Notes: a model not told the origin generated them from the letters alone. Shown: positions 36,271-47,656, counted from the first letter of the stretch. The stretch: DNA of 64,000 nt from Acheta domesticus (GCA_031308135.1 JAHLJT010000631.1:179783675-179847674); one strand, 5' to 3'. Program-made: numbers and translations.

Positions 36271-36351
36271 AGTTTTCTTTTTCCTGTTTTTGTCCGTGTA
36301 CGTAAATCTTTGCAAAGATCGCATCCACGTGTACAGTAGTCCTTCAGGTAC
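36271..36351 (-). CDS. Internal exon candidate encoding the end of a ShK-like cysteine domain
   Basis: On the minus strand an 81-bp segment is bounded by an acceptor with a branch-like TTTCTAAC and a pyrimidine stretch ending CTACTGCAG (just above 36351), and by a consensus donor GTAAGT (36265-36270). Phase is 2/2, adding 27 codons. The frame reads YLKDYCTRGCDLC, then a basic stretch ending KTGKRK. The Y-[LM]-x3-C-x3-C-x2-C spacing equals the last third of the ShK toxin-like (ShKT) domain of secreted and membrane metazoan proteins; the first cysteines would lie in an upstream exon. I cannot name the gene. Another frame is also open, so the call rests on splice signals plus the cysteine pattern. 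Confidence 0.4.
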
Positions 36352-36359
36352 CTGCAGTA

Positions 36360-38690
36360 GAAACACGCGTTAGAAATAATGATTTGGAGAAAAAATATCA
36401 CGACCTTAGTTTATGTAGCAAGAAAATGATTGGAAAGAAAAGATAGCGTCCGATTGATGATTGACAGTTTCATTCTGACATCTGTCTCAATTGGTGGGAG
36501 AGATATCACTGATCAAACGGCTTTTTCTAAAATTCTCTCCAGAACGAGTCAGTTAATTGTGTACCTGACGTCAGAAATCAATCACACCGCTAGGATTCAA
36601 TTTTAAGACGTACATATCGATACCCGACACAACGCAATTTTATGTGAAAAATCTGGTAGTTGTTCACTAAATCTGTTAGGTTTTTTCTGTACATTAAGAA
36701 TGATTTGAATTTATTAGAAAATATGATTATTAATCTTTTCACTCGTTTTCTTCATCGAGTATGAGATGGGAAAACACAATGGGTATTTCATTACACATAC
36801 TGTATTATTTTTATAAATAGGTTTTAATAATACAAATATCATTGGAATAGTGCGATGCGGTTACTCCCCAATTCCAATATACCGACTCGACTGGTTTTCA
36901 TTAATTTATAACACAGGAATATCCATATTGTAGAAGTTTATAACGCAATTTTGGTTATTGTTTTTCATACATTTTATAGCATCTAATAAAAGTATTTTAT
37001 TTGCGGTTTATTTTAAAATATCTCTCATTTAAATATGACTTTTTGCAATGCGTTCATTCAATAAAGGGAAAGAGAATTCATTAGAGGGTGTGCATTGAGG
37101 TGTTTATATTTATGCTATTATTGTTGGATATGGAAATACTAGAGATTAATCATTGGCTTTTTAAGTGCTTTTGGGGATGATCGATGAATTCATCAATACA
37201 TTTTCTGTAATAAACAAAATACAGAAACAACCAGATCAAGAGCGCGACTCAAGCTGTGTAGTTGAAAGATCCTAACTTTGAGTTTCGACTATGATGGATA
37301 TTTGTCAACGGCTTCATAGTTTGATCTAAGCCGGCAACTATATGAATTAAAATTCTAGCGGCGTCTACTCGTATAATCGTTCTTCAATATAAGAAGCCTA
37401 CGTCTACTGCGCATGTATAATTTACAGTTTCTACACTAACTCATGCTAATTAAAAACTATGAGTTGTAATAATTGCGAACTGTAACGTTATATACATTTT
37501 CACCATTCGTCAAGCTATATTAGAAGTTACAAGTCACAAGTTTTTGCATAACTTGGCTGAAACGAAAATGTCCTCGTGTGTAAATCGTGTGTAAAACGTA
37601 AGTCAATATTTTGTAAAGGGGACTGACGTTTACTACAAAATTAACGGTACACACTCGCAAACAGCGAGTAAAGAGTTGAATATTTAACATCTATTGATTG
37701 ATTTCCGGGAAGCTGATCATCAGACACCAGCCATTGACCTCTCTCAGGGATTCTCGATATTTGCTACCCATGGAAGAGGGCGCTGTATAACATGAGGACT
37801 TACGTTTAAATCTTCTTCTGTTTCTTTGCCTTCTAAATACAACAGAAAAAACTATAAATTTTGTTAATAGTTGTGAAATAAAATAATTTATCTATATACT
37901 CTAAACACTAGAGGTTTTTAGAAAAGCCTTTGCCTTTCTAATAAAAAAAAGTTCGTGATTGTTTCTTTAAATGAAAAGTAGCCGTAGCTATGTAATCACT
38001 TGATCTTAAAGGCCACTTGGTCTCGCATTGGTTTTATAGAACAAGTATTTAATATTAACAGTATATCAAAACTAATTTAATTTTCGTTTAGCTGTCTTAT
38101 TTGTTCATTATTTTGGTTTGCGGTGCGAGTTGCAATCGATCTATCAAAAGCGTTCTAGCGTGAACAAGAATGTGAATGTAAGGTTACAGATAGATAAAAA
38201 ATTGCAAAGAGCATTGAAAGTTTTTATGTGCTAAAGTTTGTATTTAAACCTTTAAATTTTGACGGATTTACTCTAGGCATTTGTATACGTTGAAGATCAC
38301 AGACACTAAGTTTTAGTTATAATAGACGCAATACTCTACACTTGATTTATTAACGTGACAAACCAGACCGCATAGGCAGTGATGTTCTTGAATATCACAC
38401 CCAGTTAAAATCACAAAAGCCGTAGCACAACGTTGGTAGAGGCTCTGAATGAATGTAATGTCTAACTCTCATGAATGTACTAATGAATATTTGTTAAAAA
38501 TGCTAATTCTTGGCCGTAAATAAACCATTTAAGTATATGAGGCGCATGCCATGTACAAGTGATGATTTTGAATCTCATATAATTGCAAAAGTAGGCGAAA
38601 GAGTGTCTGTGGGCGATTGAAGATAATTTTGCCAGGAGTTGTTCATCTGCTCAGAAAGGAGTTAAAAACATGTTAGTCGTTTCAGTGTAC
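36360..38690. other. AT-rich DNA, possibly intron
   Basis: No repeat family recognised. A minus-strand frame at about 37690-37860, after an acceptor-like TTGTATTTAG, is open for some 46 codons but is not recognisable and has a donor-like GTAAGT only 29 nt in. If the exon calls on either side are right, this is intron. Confidence 0.3.
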
Positions 38691-38694
38691 TAAC

Positions 38695-38850
38695 CAGGAA
38701 TTCTTTCTTTTTAGTTTCATCTGAAAACGCCGCTCTCTGGACTTGCGTTTTTCACGACCGTTAACACTCGCAGTAGAAGTCTCGACTACACGGGAACGCA
38801 TAAAATGCTCGGAATTTTCACTTAGGCGACCTCCTGTGGCACAATTCAGG
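38695..38850 (-). CDS. Weak exon candidate, very basic, phase-compatible with the ShK-like exon
   Basis: On the minus strand a 156-bp segment follows a good acceptor (pyrimidine-rich, CTGTGTTTGTAG) and ends at a non-consensus donor (GTTAGT, 38689-38694). Only one of three frames is open; it gives 51 codons starting LNCATGG and becoming strongly basic (GREKRKSRERR). Phase is again 2/2, so it could splice to the exon at 36271-36351, forming a tryptophan codon. Against it, the peptide matches no family I know and lacks the cysteines a ShK domain needs upstream. Confidence 0.15.
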
Positions 38851-38854
38851 CTAC

Positions 38855-39880
38855 AAACACAGCAGGGTTAAAATATGTCTTGCATTCTTCTCTTTTGTTA
38901 CATGAAAATTATATTGCTCTCAGTTTTTAAAATACTCATTAATTTCGAGATTTAAGTATAAAAAGTACGTTTATTTTCAAGAAAGACGTGAAAGCCTCCA
39001 AGACAGAAAGAGTAAGATAGTAAAAGATACAAGAAAACAAAATAAATTGGAATTAATATACGGAAATTATCTTTCTTAGTCGTACGAGGTATAGGTGAAA
39101 AATTTTGTAAAACATTTATTTTCGTATGCTTTGAAGAATAGAATGAAAGCCTTTACTGATAAAACAAATGACTATGTTGAAACAATACTGATTGCTGGAT
39201 TTCTTATGCATGTGTAAACCAATTTACTCGTAGCTGGTTTGAACTCAACTGATTCCTTTGAAGTATAGTCGTTAGTCGAAATAAATGGTTTTAATTTCTG
39301 TCTTGTTATTTTATTAAATTTTTATACACAACGGAAATAAAAATGTCCATTGAAGCATGTACACTCCTTGCCTCCTATCACTTTTCAATTATTGTTGTCT
39401 GAAGATTTAAAGCAGACTTTAACATCTGACAAAGTATTACTTTCATAAAACTTATTGCCTGGACGACTTTAATGAAACACAAAAGAGTTAATTGATATAC
39501 CAATTATTTTATAACAACACTTCACAAAAAACTAAAACACAATAAACATATCCATCGTCGTACTAATTTTTAATTTTTTAAATTTTTAATATTTTCTTCA
39601 AACTCCTGCAAGAAAATGTATATAATGAAAATAGAAATATGGTATGAAATAAAGTGATTTGTTAAAGTTATTGTTCTACAAAAATAGCTTCATTCTCCCG
39701 GCAGTGAATACTAAAGAAATAAAAGTTCGCCGTGAAATTGCAATGGGCGACTTGTCCATACGTCCTGAACCATTTTTCATCTTTTGGAATCAACTCTTGG
39801 CGGTTCCATTCACACGTGTTCCGGCGTTCCCAAGCATAAACCCAACGCTAGTTACCTCCGAATCGGACAGCTCCATGGAA
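38855..39880. other. AT-rich DNA, nothing recognised
   Basis: No supported feature. Confidence 0.5.
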
Positions 39881-39884
39881 ATTG

Positions 39885-40110
39885 GCGTGATTGCTTCTCC
39901 GCCCGCTGGCGCCGCTATCGATCGCGGCGCGAAGCGAGCCCGGCCCCAGTAAACAGAACTTCAGCCCTGACGCGGCCCCGCGCTCTCCGCGGCCACTACA
40001 TTAACTCTCGCTCGCTTGTTCTGTGCCCGTCCCCCATTTTCATTTTCCGCCTAATAAAACCCCTCCGGGGCGGGATTCTCAATGAAGACAGCGAGGAAGG
40101 CAGTGACGAC
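39885..40110. other. High-complexity GC-rich segment
   Basis: GC-rich, non-repetitive, with CGCGGCGCG and CCTAATAAAAC strings. It may be regulatory; open frames of about 100 codons run across it from AT-rich DNA without domains. Confidence 0.35.
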
Positions 40111-40114
40111 TGGG

Positions 40115-40930
40115 GAAGGCGGGGTAGGGTGATTTCTTCCTGAGTCTGGCTTTATTATTTAATTCCTTCCTTCTGTCCAAATATATGAAAAACCTATTAT
40201 TACTTGTATATTATTTACGTTACACGTAATTATTAATGTTGTAGTCAAATATTCAAATCCTTCGGTGTTTTACAGCCACGGCTAAAGTTATGGATTTGTT
40301 TACATAATTATTATCCAGAACATTTTAAAAACATAATTTCCTTTAAGATATTTTCTGCAGGTAAAAACAAGAAGATGAAATAAATATAATCGTCCTATTA
40401 GAATCCGCAGTACACAAATAGAGTTTATATCAGTGTAAATAATCTATAAACTTTTTGTATACAATTCCGGGTTTTGTCAAGATTTTTCTTAAAACAAGTT
40501 CCCTACCGCAGTCAGTATGTTTCATTGCAAGTGACAACCTACTTGCGAGAGGCACAATGGAATTTTTTTAACAACTCTGCCTAAACTCACTATATATTCA
40601 CAAGCAGTCTCATAAATTCTCATATAATTCTATTAACAAATTTCTTGAATTCTCTCCCAAAATTAACCTTTCAAAAATTTAAATTGTTGTGGAGATGTAC
40701 GATATACCATAAGTGTATTAAATTAAATAAAATCATTATTTTTTCCTTAATATACCACTCAATTGGATGATTTGAACAAAAAATATGTACCAAAAATGAA
40801 AAATAACATCTGTTCTGAGCATAATATAAATATATGATGGTCTGAAAAGTTTAAACTAGTAATGCGATGACTGAATACAACCTGTTTTTGTAATACTGTA
40901 CTCTTATGTCGTCTTAACGCAACGAAACAG
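40115..40930. other. AT-rich DNA, nothing recognised
   Basis: No supported feature. Confidence 0.5.
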
Positions 40931-40934
40931 GGGG

Positions 40935-41328
40935 ACGAAAATCACTCACGAGAATTCTAGCAGGCAGCCGACTGCGCTGATTGGTAGTTTTTCGCGTATT
41001 TTCTCATCAATTATAGGCAAATGATATTGTAGTACCCTAACTGACTGGCCACAGAGCGCGCAAACATCCCTTCCTTTTCCTTGGCGTGTCCTAACTCTTT
41101 ACTCAAACGCACACTTAGATACATCACTACCACACTTCTCGGGAGATTATACGGGAGCTCAGAGCGTGTCCAGGATGGAGCGATTCCCTGATCATGGGAG
41201 TTGAGGAAAATCTCGCAAGTAAACCTGTAGGTCGCCACCGGATCTCATTACCCGGCGGGGGAAAACACCTGCACTTCTAGAGATTCAAAGAACATGCACA
41301 GCACTTACGGAAATTAGCAGTTGCAGCC
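40935..41328 (+). mobile_element. Interspersed repeat family B, copy 3
   Basis: It parallels copy 2 in order: GCGCTGATTGGTAGTTTTTC (about 40975), CTTCCTTTTCCTTGGCGTG (about 41070), ACATCACTACCACACTTCTCGGGAG, GAGCTCAGAGC, CCTGTAGGTCGCCACC with GGATCTCATTACC, and the end TTAGCAGTTGC (about 41315-41325). It is diverged from copy 2 by scattered substitutions and small indels. Confidence 0.65.
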
Positions 41329-41499
41329 ATAGCAATTCCAGCTATAGCCACAGCAGTTTACGCTCGAAACATGACACGAAACACGAAAAAACCAATTAAT
41401 CTATCATTCAATGCGTTCAAAATAGTGTTCCATGAACCAGTTGAGTGTGTCAAAAGAAAGCATTTTGGGCTGGACTTTGGCGCGAAAACTTTTCCTGGA

Positions 41500-41690
41500 G
41501 TCTGAGCCCTTTCGCTTCGCAAAGCGAAGAGGTGGCGCGGCCCGGCTGCCGGCTTGTCAGGGGCGAACGCATCGAACGTCACGGCGCGGCGTGGGAGAGC
41601 ACAGCGGGCGTGGCGGCGGCGGAGGGGGCGGGGACGGGGGCGGGGGCGGGGCGACGGACAGCGCCCGCCGGGGGGCGCTCAGTCACAGTC
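41500..41690. other. G-rich CpG island
   Basis: Begins mixed and becomes G-rich on the plus strand, with GGAGGGGGCGGGGACGGGGG-type sequence near 41620-41660. It contains GC-box-like GGGGCGGGG strings and G-quadruplex potential. Confidence 0.55.
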
Positions 41691-41699
41691 TAAGAAAGC

Positions 41700-42590
41700 A
41701 ATCACGAGCCACTTCATCCAGCCAAGTTAATCATAAGAATTGCATAAGTTGAAGATGGAAGTTTGCAAGAGGGGTCTTTTCAGGGGACGTCGAAGGAGCG
41801 AGAAAAAGTAATTTTTCCTAGAGAGAAATCGATAAGATGATTCGAGTTTTCTTTCTCACTTGTTTAACTTGTTCTTGTAGTAGGGAGCGTAGGTTGAGGT
41901 AATTGATTTGGTCTACTGAAGGGTAGAAAAACTGAGTTTGATATGAATTCGGATACTTATTAAATTGAACTTGGTAAAGAAAAGAAACGTAAGGTCGTTA
42001 TAGAAGAACTATCATATTATGTGGTCATGAACTCAATATTTCAAAAAAAAACGAAGGTTAATTAAATTGGAAACATAAAACTCATCCAACCATTCCATGA
42101 AATTCGTAACTCATACATATTTACTGAAACAATTATGTTCGCAATTGAAACTCAGATTATCACACCTACTTGAATACACCGAATTAAATAAAGTAGAATC
42201 AATTCGCACTTTTCGTCGATACAATTCATTCACATTCCTTCTTTCATAATCAGAAAAAACACGACCACACATAAAAAGGACGTTTAATTATCTAAAAAAT
42301 CACGAATTCTGACACAATTTGAACTCTTTTATTTCTTGACTCACAGACATCTAAGAGAAAGATAGAGATAATCTTTCAAAATCCCAAAGATCCACAAGGA
42401 AAGAAACCCAATTTTAATTTCAGAAAGTTACGTCAAAAAGGTCGAAAACAATAACTTCCCTTCCTTGAGACTACTCCTAACATCCACACATTCAAGCCAA
42501 AAAGCGCTTTTCACCAGCACATCTCTTAAGAAAGAGACGCCAGTTGAAGCTTCCTTGAGCGTCTGGGATCACGTGACCCCAGGCCGTCTG
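41700..42590. other. AT-rich DNA, nothing recognised
   Basis: No supported feature. Confidence 0.5.
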
Positions 42591-42605
42591 CGTAATTCGC
42601 CGCGA

Positions 42606-42637
42606 GCTGAGGCGAGGCGAGGCAAGGCGAGGCGAGC
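42606..42637 (+). repeat. Pentanucleotide repeat (GGCGA)n
   Basis: Five GGCGA/GGCAA units in a row. The same unit family makes up 32086-32440 and the complement at 51785-51845. Confidence 0.9.
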
Positions 42638-42863
42638 GTCGCGGGTCGAGAAACAATTAGAGCGGCCACGCGCCGCTAGGGGCGTGTCCGGCGGAATACG
42701 GAGCCCCTCCCGCGATAACGAGCTCGCCTCGTCCCTCCGTCGCCCCCGTTACCCCCGCCGCCTCTGTACTCCTCTGCTACCCCCTACGCTTCCTCTCCCG
42801 CCACCACCCAGTCTCACGCTTCCTCCGCCCCCATCATCCCACCGCCCCCGCCGCCTCACCCCC

Positions 42864-43150
42864 TTGCCGCCCCCGCCGCCCCCGCCGCCCCCGCCGCCCC
42901 CGCCGCCCCCGCCGCCCCCGCCGCCCCCGCCGCCCCCGCCGCCCCCGCCGCCCCCGCCGCCCCCGCCGCCCCCGCCGCCCCCGCCGCCCCCGCCGCCCCC
43001 GCCCCCGCCCCCGCCGCCCCCGCCGCCCCCGCCGCCCCCGCCGCCCCGCCGCCCCGCCGCCCCCGCCGCCCCGCCGCCCCCGCCGCCCCCGCCGCCCCCG
43101 CCGCCCCCGCCGCCCCCGCCGCCCCCGCCGCCCCCGCCGCCCCCGCCGCC
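42864..43150 (+). repeat. C-rich minisatellite, unit CCGCCCCCG
   Basis: About 30 tandem 9-mers, interrupted by 6-mer variants (about 42993-43012) and 8-mer variants (about 43040-43075). It translates as polyproline on plus and polyglycine or alanine/glycine on minus. The minus strand is a dense series of GGGGG runs expected to form G-quadruplexes or i-motifs. Copy number in an assembly of such DNA may be unreliable. Confidence 0.95.
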
Positions 43151-43354
43151 CTCGCCGCCCTCACGACCCTTGCCACCCTGCTTCCCCACCGACCATGTCC
43201 CCCCTTCCGCCGTGCCTGGAGGCGACCGACCTCAGCGGCTCCTTATTTATCGTCGCCCTCAGCCGCAATTTGGCGCCGCTGGCGCGGGAGCGAAGCGGCC
43301 GATAAGGGCGCAGGCCACCGCCCCGCCTTGCCGCCCCCCCGCCTCTCTACCCTC

Positions 43355-43730
43355 TCTCCCACCGACCACCCATGGCTCTCTCGGCTCGCCTCCTCTACAT
43401 TTAGATTTCTTTTCCATCATCTCTTCTGGCACAATATGTTTTTCTTTTTCCTACCAGCCTCAGAAGATCTTCTTTTGTTATGTCTCCGACTGCGCGTTCT
43501 TTTACAAGCTTCACTCTCTTCACGTTCGTGTCATGGTTCTCTATCGCCTTTCTCCTTGCCCTCCCGCCTTCCTCCTTGCCAAATTTTCCTCTCTCTTACA
43601 TTTCAACTCTATTTTTACAAGAATAGTCGCTACATTGTTTCTTACATTCTCTATTGGCAATTCTACTTTCTAGTTTTTCTCTTTTCTTCACATTATTGCT
43701 TCATTTTCTTTATAGGTTTATGGGAAAACG
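43355..43730. other. T/C-rich DNA, nothing recognised
   Basis: Pyrimidine-biased flank of the GC island with no feature recognised. Confidence 0.5.
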
Positions 43731-43731
43731 T

Positions 43732-43875
43732 CTGACCGTCTAAGAACAAAGCCCTCGGCTAAACCGCAGACCTAATTTTCACCAAAATTGATATTCCTCC
43801 ATCGATCTGGCCGATCTTGCAGCCTCTTGAATTTGAACCAAAAATTTTAATGTAGAGAATACATTACATTATGCC
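43732..43875 (+). mobile_element. Family A fragment, copy A7
   Basis: GCTAAACCG followed by CACCAAAATTGATATTCCTCC and ATCGATCTGG matches, in order, the segment just 3' of the GTCY tract in the reverse complement of copy A2 (GCCTAAACCG, CAAAATTGATATTCCCC, GTCGATCTGA). Only about 140 bp is recognisable. Confidence 0.55.
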
Positions 43876-43879
43876 TTAA

Positions 43880-44730
43880 CAAAGTTTTCATTCTTTCACA
43901 AGTGAAACATCATTTTTTGTTAATTTTTCTGAGATAGAACAAACAAATGTTTATTCAAATGGCACATGTCTTATTTTCATTAAATCGACTCCTACATTAT
44001 TTCATATATAGTGGTATACATTCCCTTTGCGACTCGCACACGTAATCAGTCTTTATAAATGAGGTCTCTAAATAAAAAGAAATCACGGAGACGTAACTAA
44101 TTACACTTTGGCGTTAAAAAGATTAAGGACTTGTTTAAGAAACGCATCTAAATATTCATGTAAAATGCAACCCGCAACGCACGTCAGGATTTTTTTAATC
44201 TACATCTTCCTACATCTCATAAACGAAGGGTCATGTTCACAATGCTCAGTTAATGAAACAACACACTTCAAATACCAATGAAAACTAAATATTGCTTGAT
44301 AAATTACATTTTACTGTCAGTAATTCACCATGAAATACCACAAAGCGTCCATCTAAAAATATTTCACTGAAATTATAAAATTTTGAAATTAATATGGAAT
44401 ATTATGGCTTTTCCAAAAATCCATAAATATTTGAGAACTTCACATGGTGAATTTTCTCAGACCATAATTTCTGAAAAACGGCTGCATATTTGTAAAGAAT
44501 TCTACAATGTTCTGAAAGGCTGATTTCCATGAAGATATTTAGGATCGAAAAAATAAATATTATGGTTGTTCTTTAATCAAATCGTATAAAAATATCAGTA
44601 ATACAGAAACGAAAAGTAAAGTAAACTATGGCGTTAATTGAAATGCTCTCTAAATATTTTGTCTAATAACATTTAGTAAAACGCTTGTAAATATAAGGTC
44701 TGTCCCTTTTCTTTATATTTCCCAGCTTCT
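43880..44730. other. AT-rich DNA, nothing recognised
   Basis: No supported feature. Confidence 0.5.
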
Positions 44731-44731
44731 G

Positions 44732-44960
44732 TTATTTTTCACCATCGAGCTGGTAGCATCCTTCGATGTAGTCTCAATTTGATTGAATAATATGCTCCCA
44801 ACGACCTTTCCACTTTTGGAAGCAGTCCTGGATTTCGTTTTTTGGTATTGCTTTTAGAGCGTTCGTCGTATTAGTTCCGATTGTTTCTTTGTAGTCGAAT
44901 CGGTGTCCTTTGAGCGCCATTTTTAATGGCGGCGGGTATCACTGCTAGTCTCATTTTCGG
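44732..44960 (-). pseudogene. mariner-type transposase, C-terminal fragment
   Basis: The minus strand encodes ALKGHRFD, then ALKAIPKNEIQDCFQKWKGR and W-E-H-I-I, then DYIEG. This is the C-terminal signature of Tc1/mariner-superfamily transposases (LKGRRF...IP...F..CF..W..RW..C...GDYFEG). The preceding PKMRLA (44943-44960) is in another frame, separated by about 22 extra bases. A TGA sits just before DYIEG where glycine is expected. The conserved cysteine after RW is replaced. The catalytic DDE/D region is absent, so this is a dead remnant of about 230 bp. Confidence 0.75.
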
Positions 44961-45197
44961 GGAACTCAGTGTATTTTCGAAGATTGCAATATTTTGACAT
45001 TTCCAAATTACAAACTTTACGCGCGATATTTCTATCTTAGACGGAATCTATTCTAAAAAATCAGATTCTTAGAAAGGTTAGATTCAATGTTTAAAAAACG
45101 AGTGTTTTTTGAGTAATTTGTGCTTGTTAATGCAATTTATTTTTTTTAATTCTCAAATTTGCTTCAATTTTCTTCTTTAAATTCATTCCATAACAAA

Positions 45198-47567
45198 CTA
45201 GTGGTGCTACAGCAGCACTTACTTTCCCGTATTAGAGGAAACAGCTAAGTAGTACTGTAATATTGCACTTTATGCGCTACTAACATCTTCGCTTGGAACT
45301 CACTTTTTCCATTGCAGTGTTGTCAGAACTATGTGAATTCTACAACTTCACAAAAATAGAATGAAAAAGTTTTGTAACCCTGTATTGGAAAAAGAAGCCT
45401 GATACCCTGGAAATATAGAAATGCCTTCCATTGGGCCATGATTAGGGAAGAGTTTTAAAACCATGCAACAAATTCTCTACTCACTACAAATGGTACAGCA
45501 TTTCGTGCAAAACTAAATATTTGCCTGCAAATATCAACATAAATTAGACAATTTTAACTCTTTTTCATACAGCTCCATTCGGTCACAACAATGACACTAA
45601 TTCACAGATATTCGCGAGCGCAAAGTGAATTCCATTGTTGCAGACCCTGCATTGTCGCTATTCTGAGAGCTATTAATTCTTTTTACTTTTTTCAAATATT
45701 TCAAAATTAACAATTTTTAAAATATTAATGTGTAAGTCTGTAACAAAGTTCGAATGTAAGAAACGAAGAAAGAAATAATATACAAAATTGCACATTCTAA
45801 TTTACGACGCATCCAGCTGTCCGAAGCGCAGTAAATTTACAGCGGCCTATTACGTTTGTCACAAAATTAAAGAAAAACTATTCGTATTTTGGAAAAATTA
45901 ACCATGACCGTATTTATTTTATTTATTTATTTGTCAATATTCGGAATTGCCACATACTCTTTCTTGCCAGCTACCATCTATTATCGCCAAAAGTACATTT
46001 TTTGTCATTTTCTTACTTTTTCGGTTTCCTATTGGTAGAACAGAAACATTAATTTTAGAATATTAAAGAACACAAAAATCTAGCCGTAAATGGCAATTTT
46101 CTTTTAAAAATTATGTGCCGTTTAAGAGAAAATGGCATTTTAGCACTACTAAAAATGCGAAATTTGAAGCTCATTTTCACAGAAAATTTTTGAGTTTTCA
46201 AAATACTTTATTTGAAGTTATTTGAAGCACTTACACTCACAAATATAATCATCTTTAAAAATTGCGGATAATGTGCATATTAAAGATGTGAGAGATCTTT
46301 CAAAAAATTTACATGTATATAATTTTTGAAAAAAACAAAAAACTCAAAATAAACTTCACGCTATACTAATGAGTGTAATTAGCACTATCCCTTATAAAAG
46401 TTTCAAGAAAAAAATTGCAGCCATATACGAGAAAATGACGTTTGAGCATTTCTGAAAATGCCGAAATTTGAGCTACTTTTCAGAGAAAACGGTAGTGTTT
46501 TCGAGAAACTTTACTTGACATTATTTAAAGCATATATACTCGTAAATATAATAATGTAAAAAAATCGCCGATAATGTAAATATTAACGACGTGAGAGACA
46601 AGTAAAAAAAATTACATTTTTGTAATTTTTGAAAAAACCAACCCATAGACCAAAATGGCTTTTATGTCATTGATAGAGTACATTTACCACTATCCCTACC
46701 AAAAGTTTAAAGGAAAAATTTGGAGCCGTTTTTGAGAAAATTTTGTTTTTGTAATTTTTTAAAATTGCACATATTGCACGCAATATTGCACGAAAACTAC
46801 CAAAATTGTGAAAAACATTTACATGACCTTTATTAAAGAACTTAATATGCAGAACAAATTTTATTTGAAGAAAAAATCTCTATCTTCAATTTTGTAGTTG
46901 GAGGAAGACGCCGAAAAAAATTCAAACTTTCACAATTTTCGAAAATTCAGAGCTGTACGTGAAAGTCCATGTTAAAAAGTGTATTTTCCTCTATTCATAC
47001 AAGAAATTAAAAGAAAAAAATTTGGAGCTGTTTTTGAGAAAATGTTGAAAATCCCCGGGGGGCTTCATATAAAGTACCCCCAAATTTTAAAGAATCTTTT
47101 TCAAAATCACAAAGCTTTGACTAGAATCAGATCGACTGGGGAATATCAATTTTGAAGAAAATCGACCGAACGGTTTAGGCGCTAGCGTTGACCACAGACG
47201 GACAGACGGACAGACGGACAGACAGACGGACAGACGGACAGACGGACAGACAGACGGACAGACGGACAGACGGACAGACGGACAGACGGACAGACGGACA
47301 GACGGACAGACGGACGGACGGACGGAATGCCGTCAATCAATTTTTAAGTATGAAGAAGCAACAAATCATGGATTTTGACCACACCACGTGTTAGGGGATT
47401 TTTTTTCTTAATTTAGCAACTGTTTTTAACCACTTATTCGTTTTCACGGCCCGGCAATTAATTTTTTTTCCGCCGAAAATTGGCCATTTTTTCGCGCAGC
47501 ATTACATAACTTTCCCTATACTACGTATATCACTCCGTGTATACGTACGTATACGGGAAAGTAAAAA
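45198..47567 (-). mobile_element. Family A HINE/Helentron-like element, copy A2
   Basis: Reverse orientation, about 2.37 kb. The 5' end (right) has subterminal TACGGGAAAGTA (47552-47563, as read on plus) and the CGTATACGTACGTATAC palindrome. The GACR microsatellite at 47194-47326 is expanded. The interior has three subrepeats about 300 bp apart (landmarks at about 46385, 46692 and 46988, each AAAAGTTT/AAATT followed by a TTTGGAGC-like block and GAGAAAAT). The 3' end (left) has ACTTTCCCGTA (45221-45231), hairpin GTGCT/AGCAC (45204-45218) and CTAG (45198-45201). The section 45240-45930 is absent from copy A1, so it is an insertion here or a deletion there. No protein coding seen. Confidence 0.7.
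47194..47326 (+). repeat. GACR (GTCY) microsatellite inside family A copy A2
   Basis: About 130 bp of GACGGACA/GACAGACG tetranucleotide alternation, ending GACGGACGGACGGAC. Other family A copies keep only a few degenerate units at the same position, so this is a local expansion of a family feature. Confidence 0.95.
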
Positions 47568-47656
47568 TGCTTAAAACTTATATGGAAACATCGGTCTGAC
47601 AAGCACCAAGTGAAATTGGTTTACGCAATAACGGCCGATATAACAGAGCGACAACC

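Larger units (their letters stand above)
42595..43350. other. Extreme GC island
   Basis: Contains a pentanucleotide run at its left edge and a C-rich minisatellite in the middle. Its right part (43200-43350) is high-complexity GC-rich with CTTATTTATCG and AATTTGGCGCCG strings. The 402-codon frame at 42465-43673 crosses it but is mostly polyproline and is not accepted as a gene. Confidence 0.6.

Noticed and set aside
37690..37860. Minus-strand open stretch after an acceptor-like TTGTATTTAG
   Set aside because: The consensus donor lies only 29 nt in, joining it to the exon candidate at 38695 would create a stop, and the peptide is not recognisable.
42465..43673. 402-codon plus-strand frame with a long polyproline centre
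   Set aside because: The proline run is the CCGCCCCCG minisatellite read in frame. Flanking residues are low-complexity and the opposite strand is equally open. No domain.
47188..47394. 68-codon frame with repeating TDGQTDRR
   Set aside because: Translation of the GACR microsatellite inside family A.
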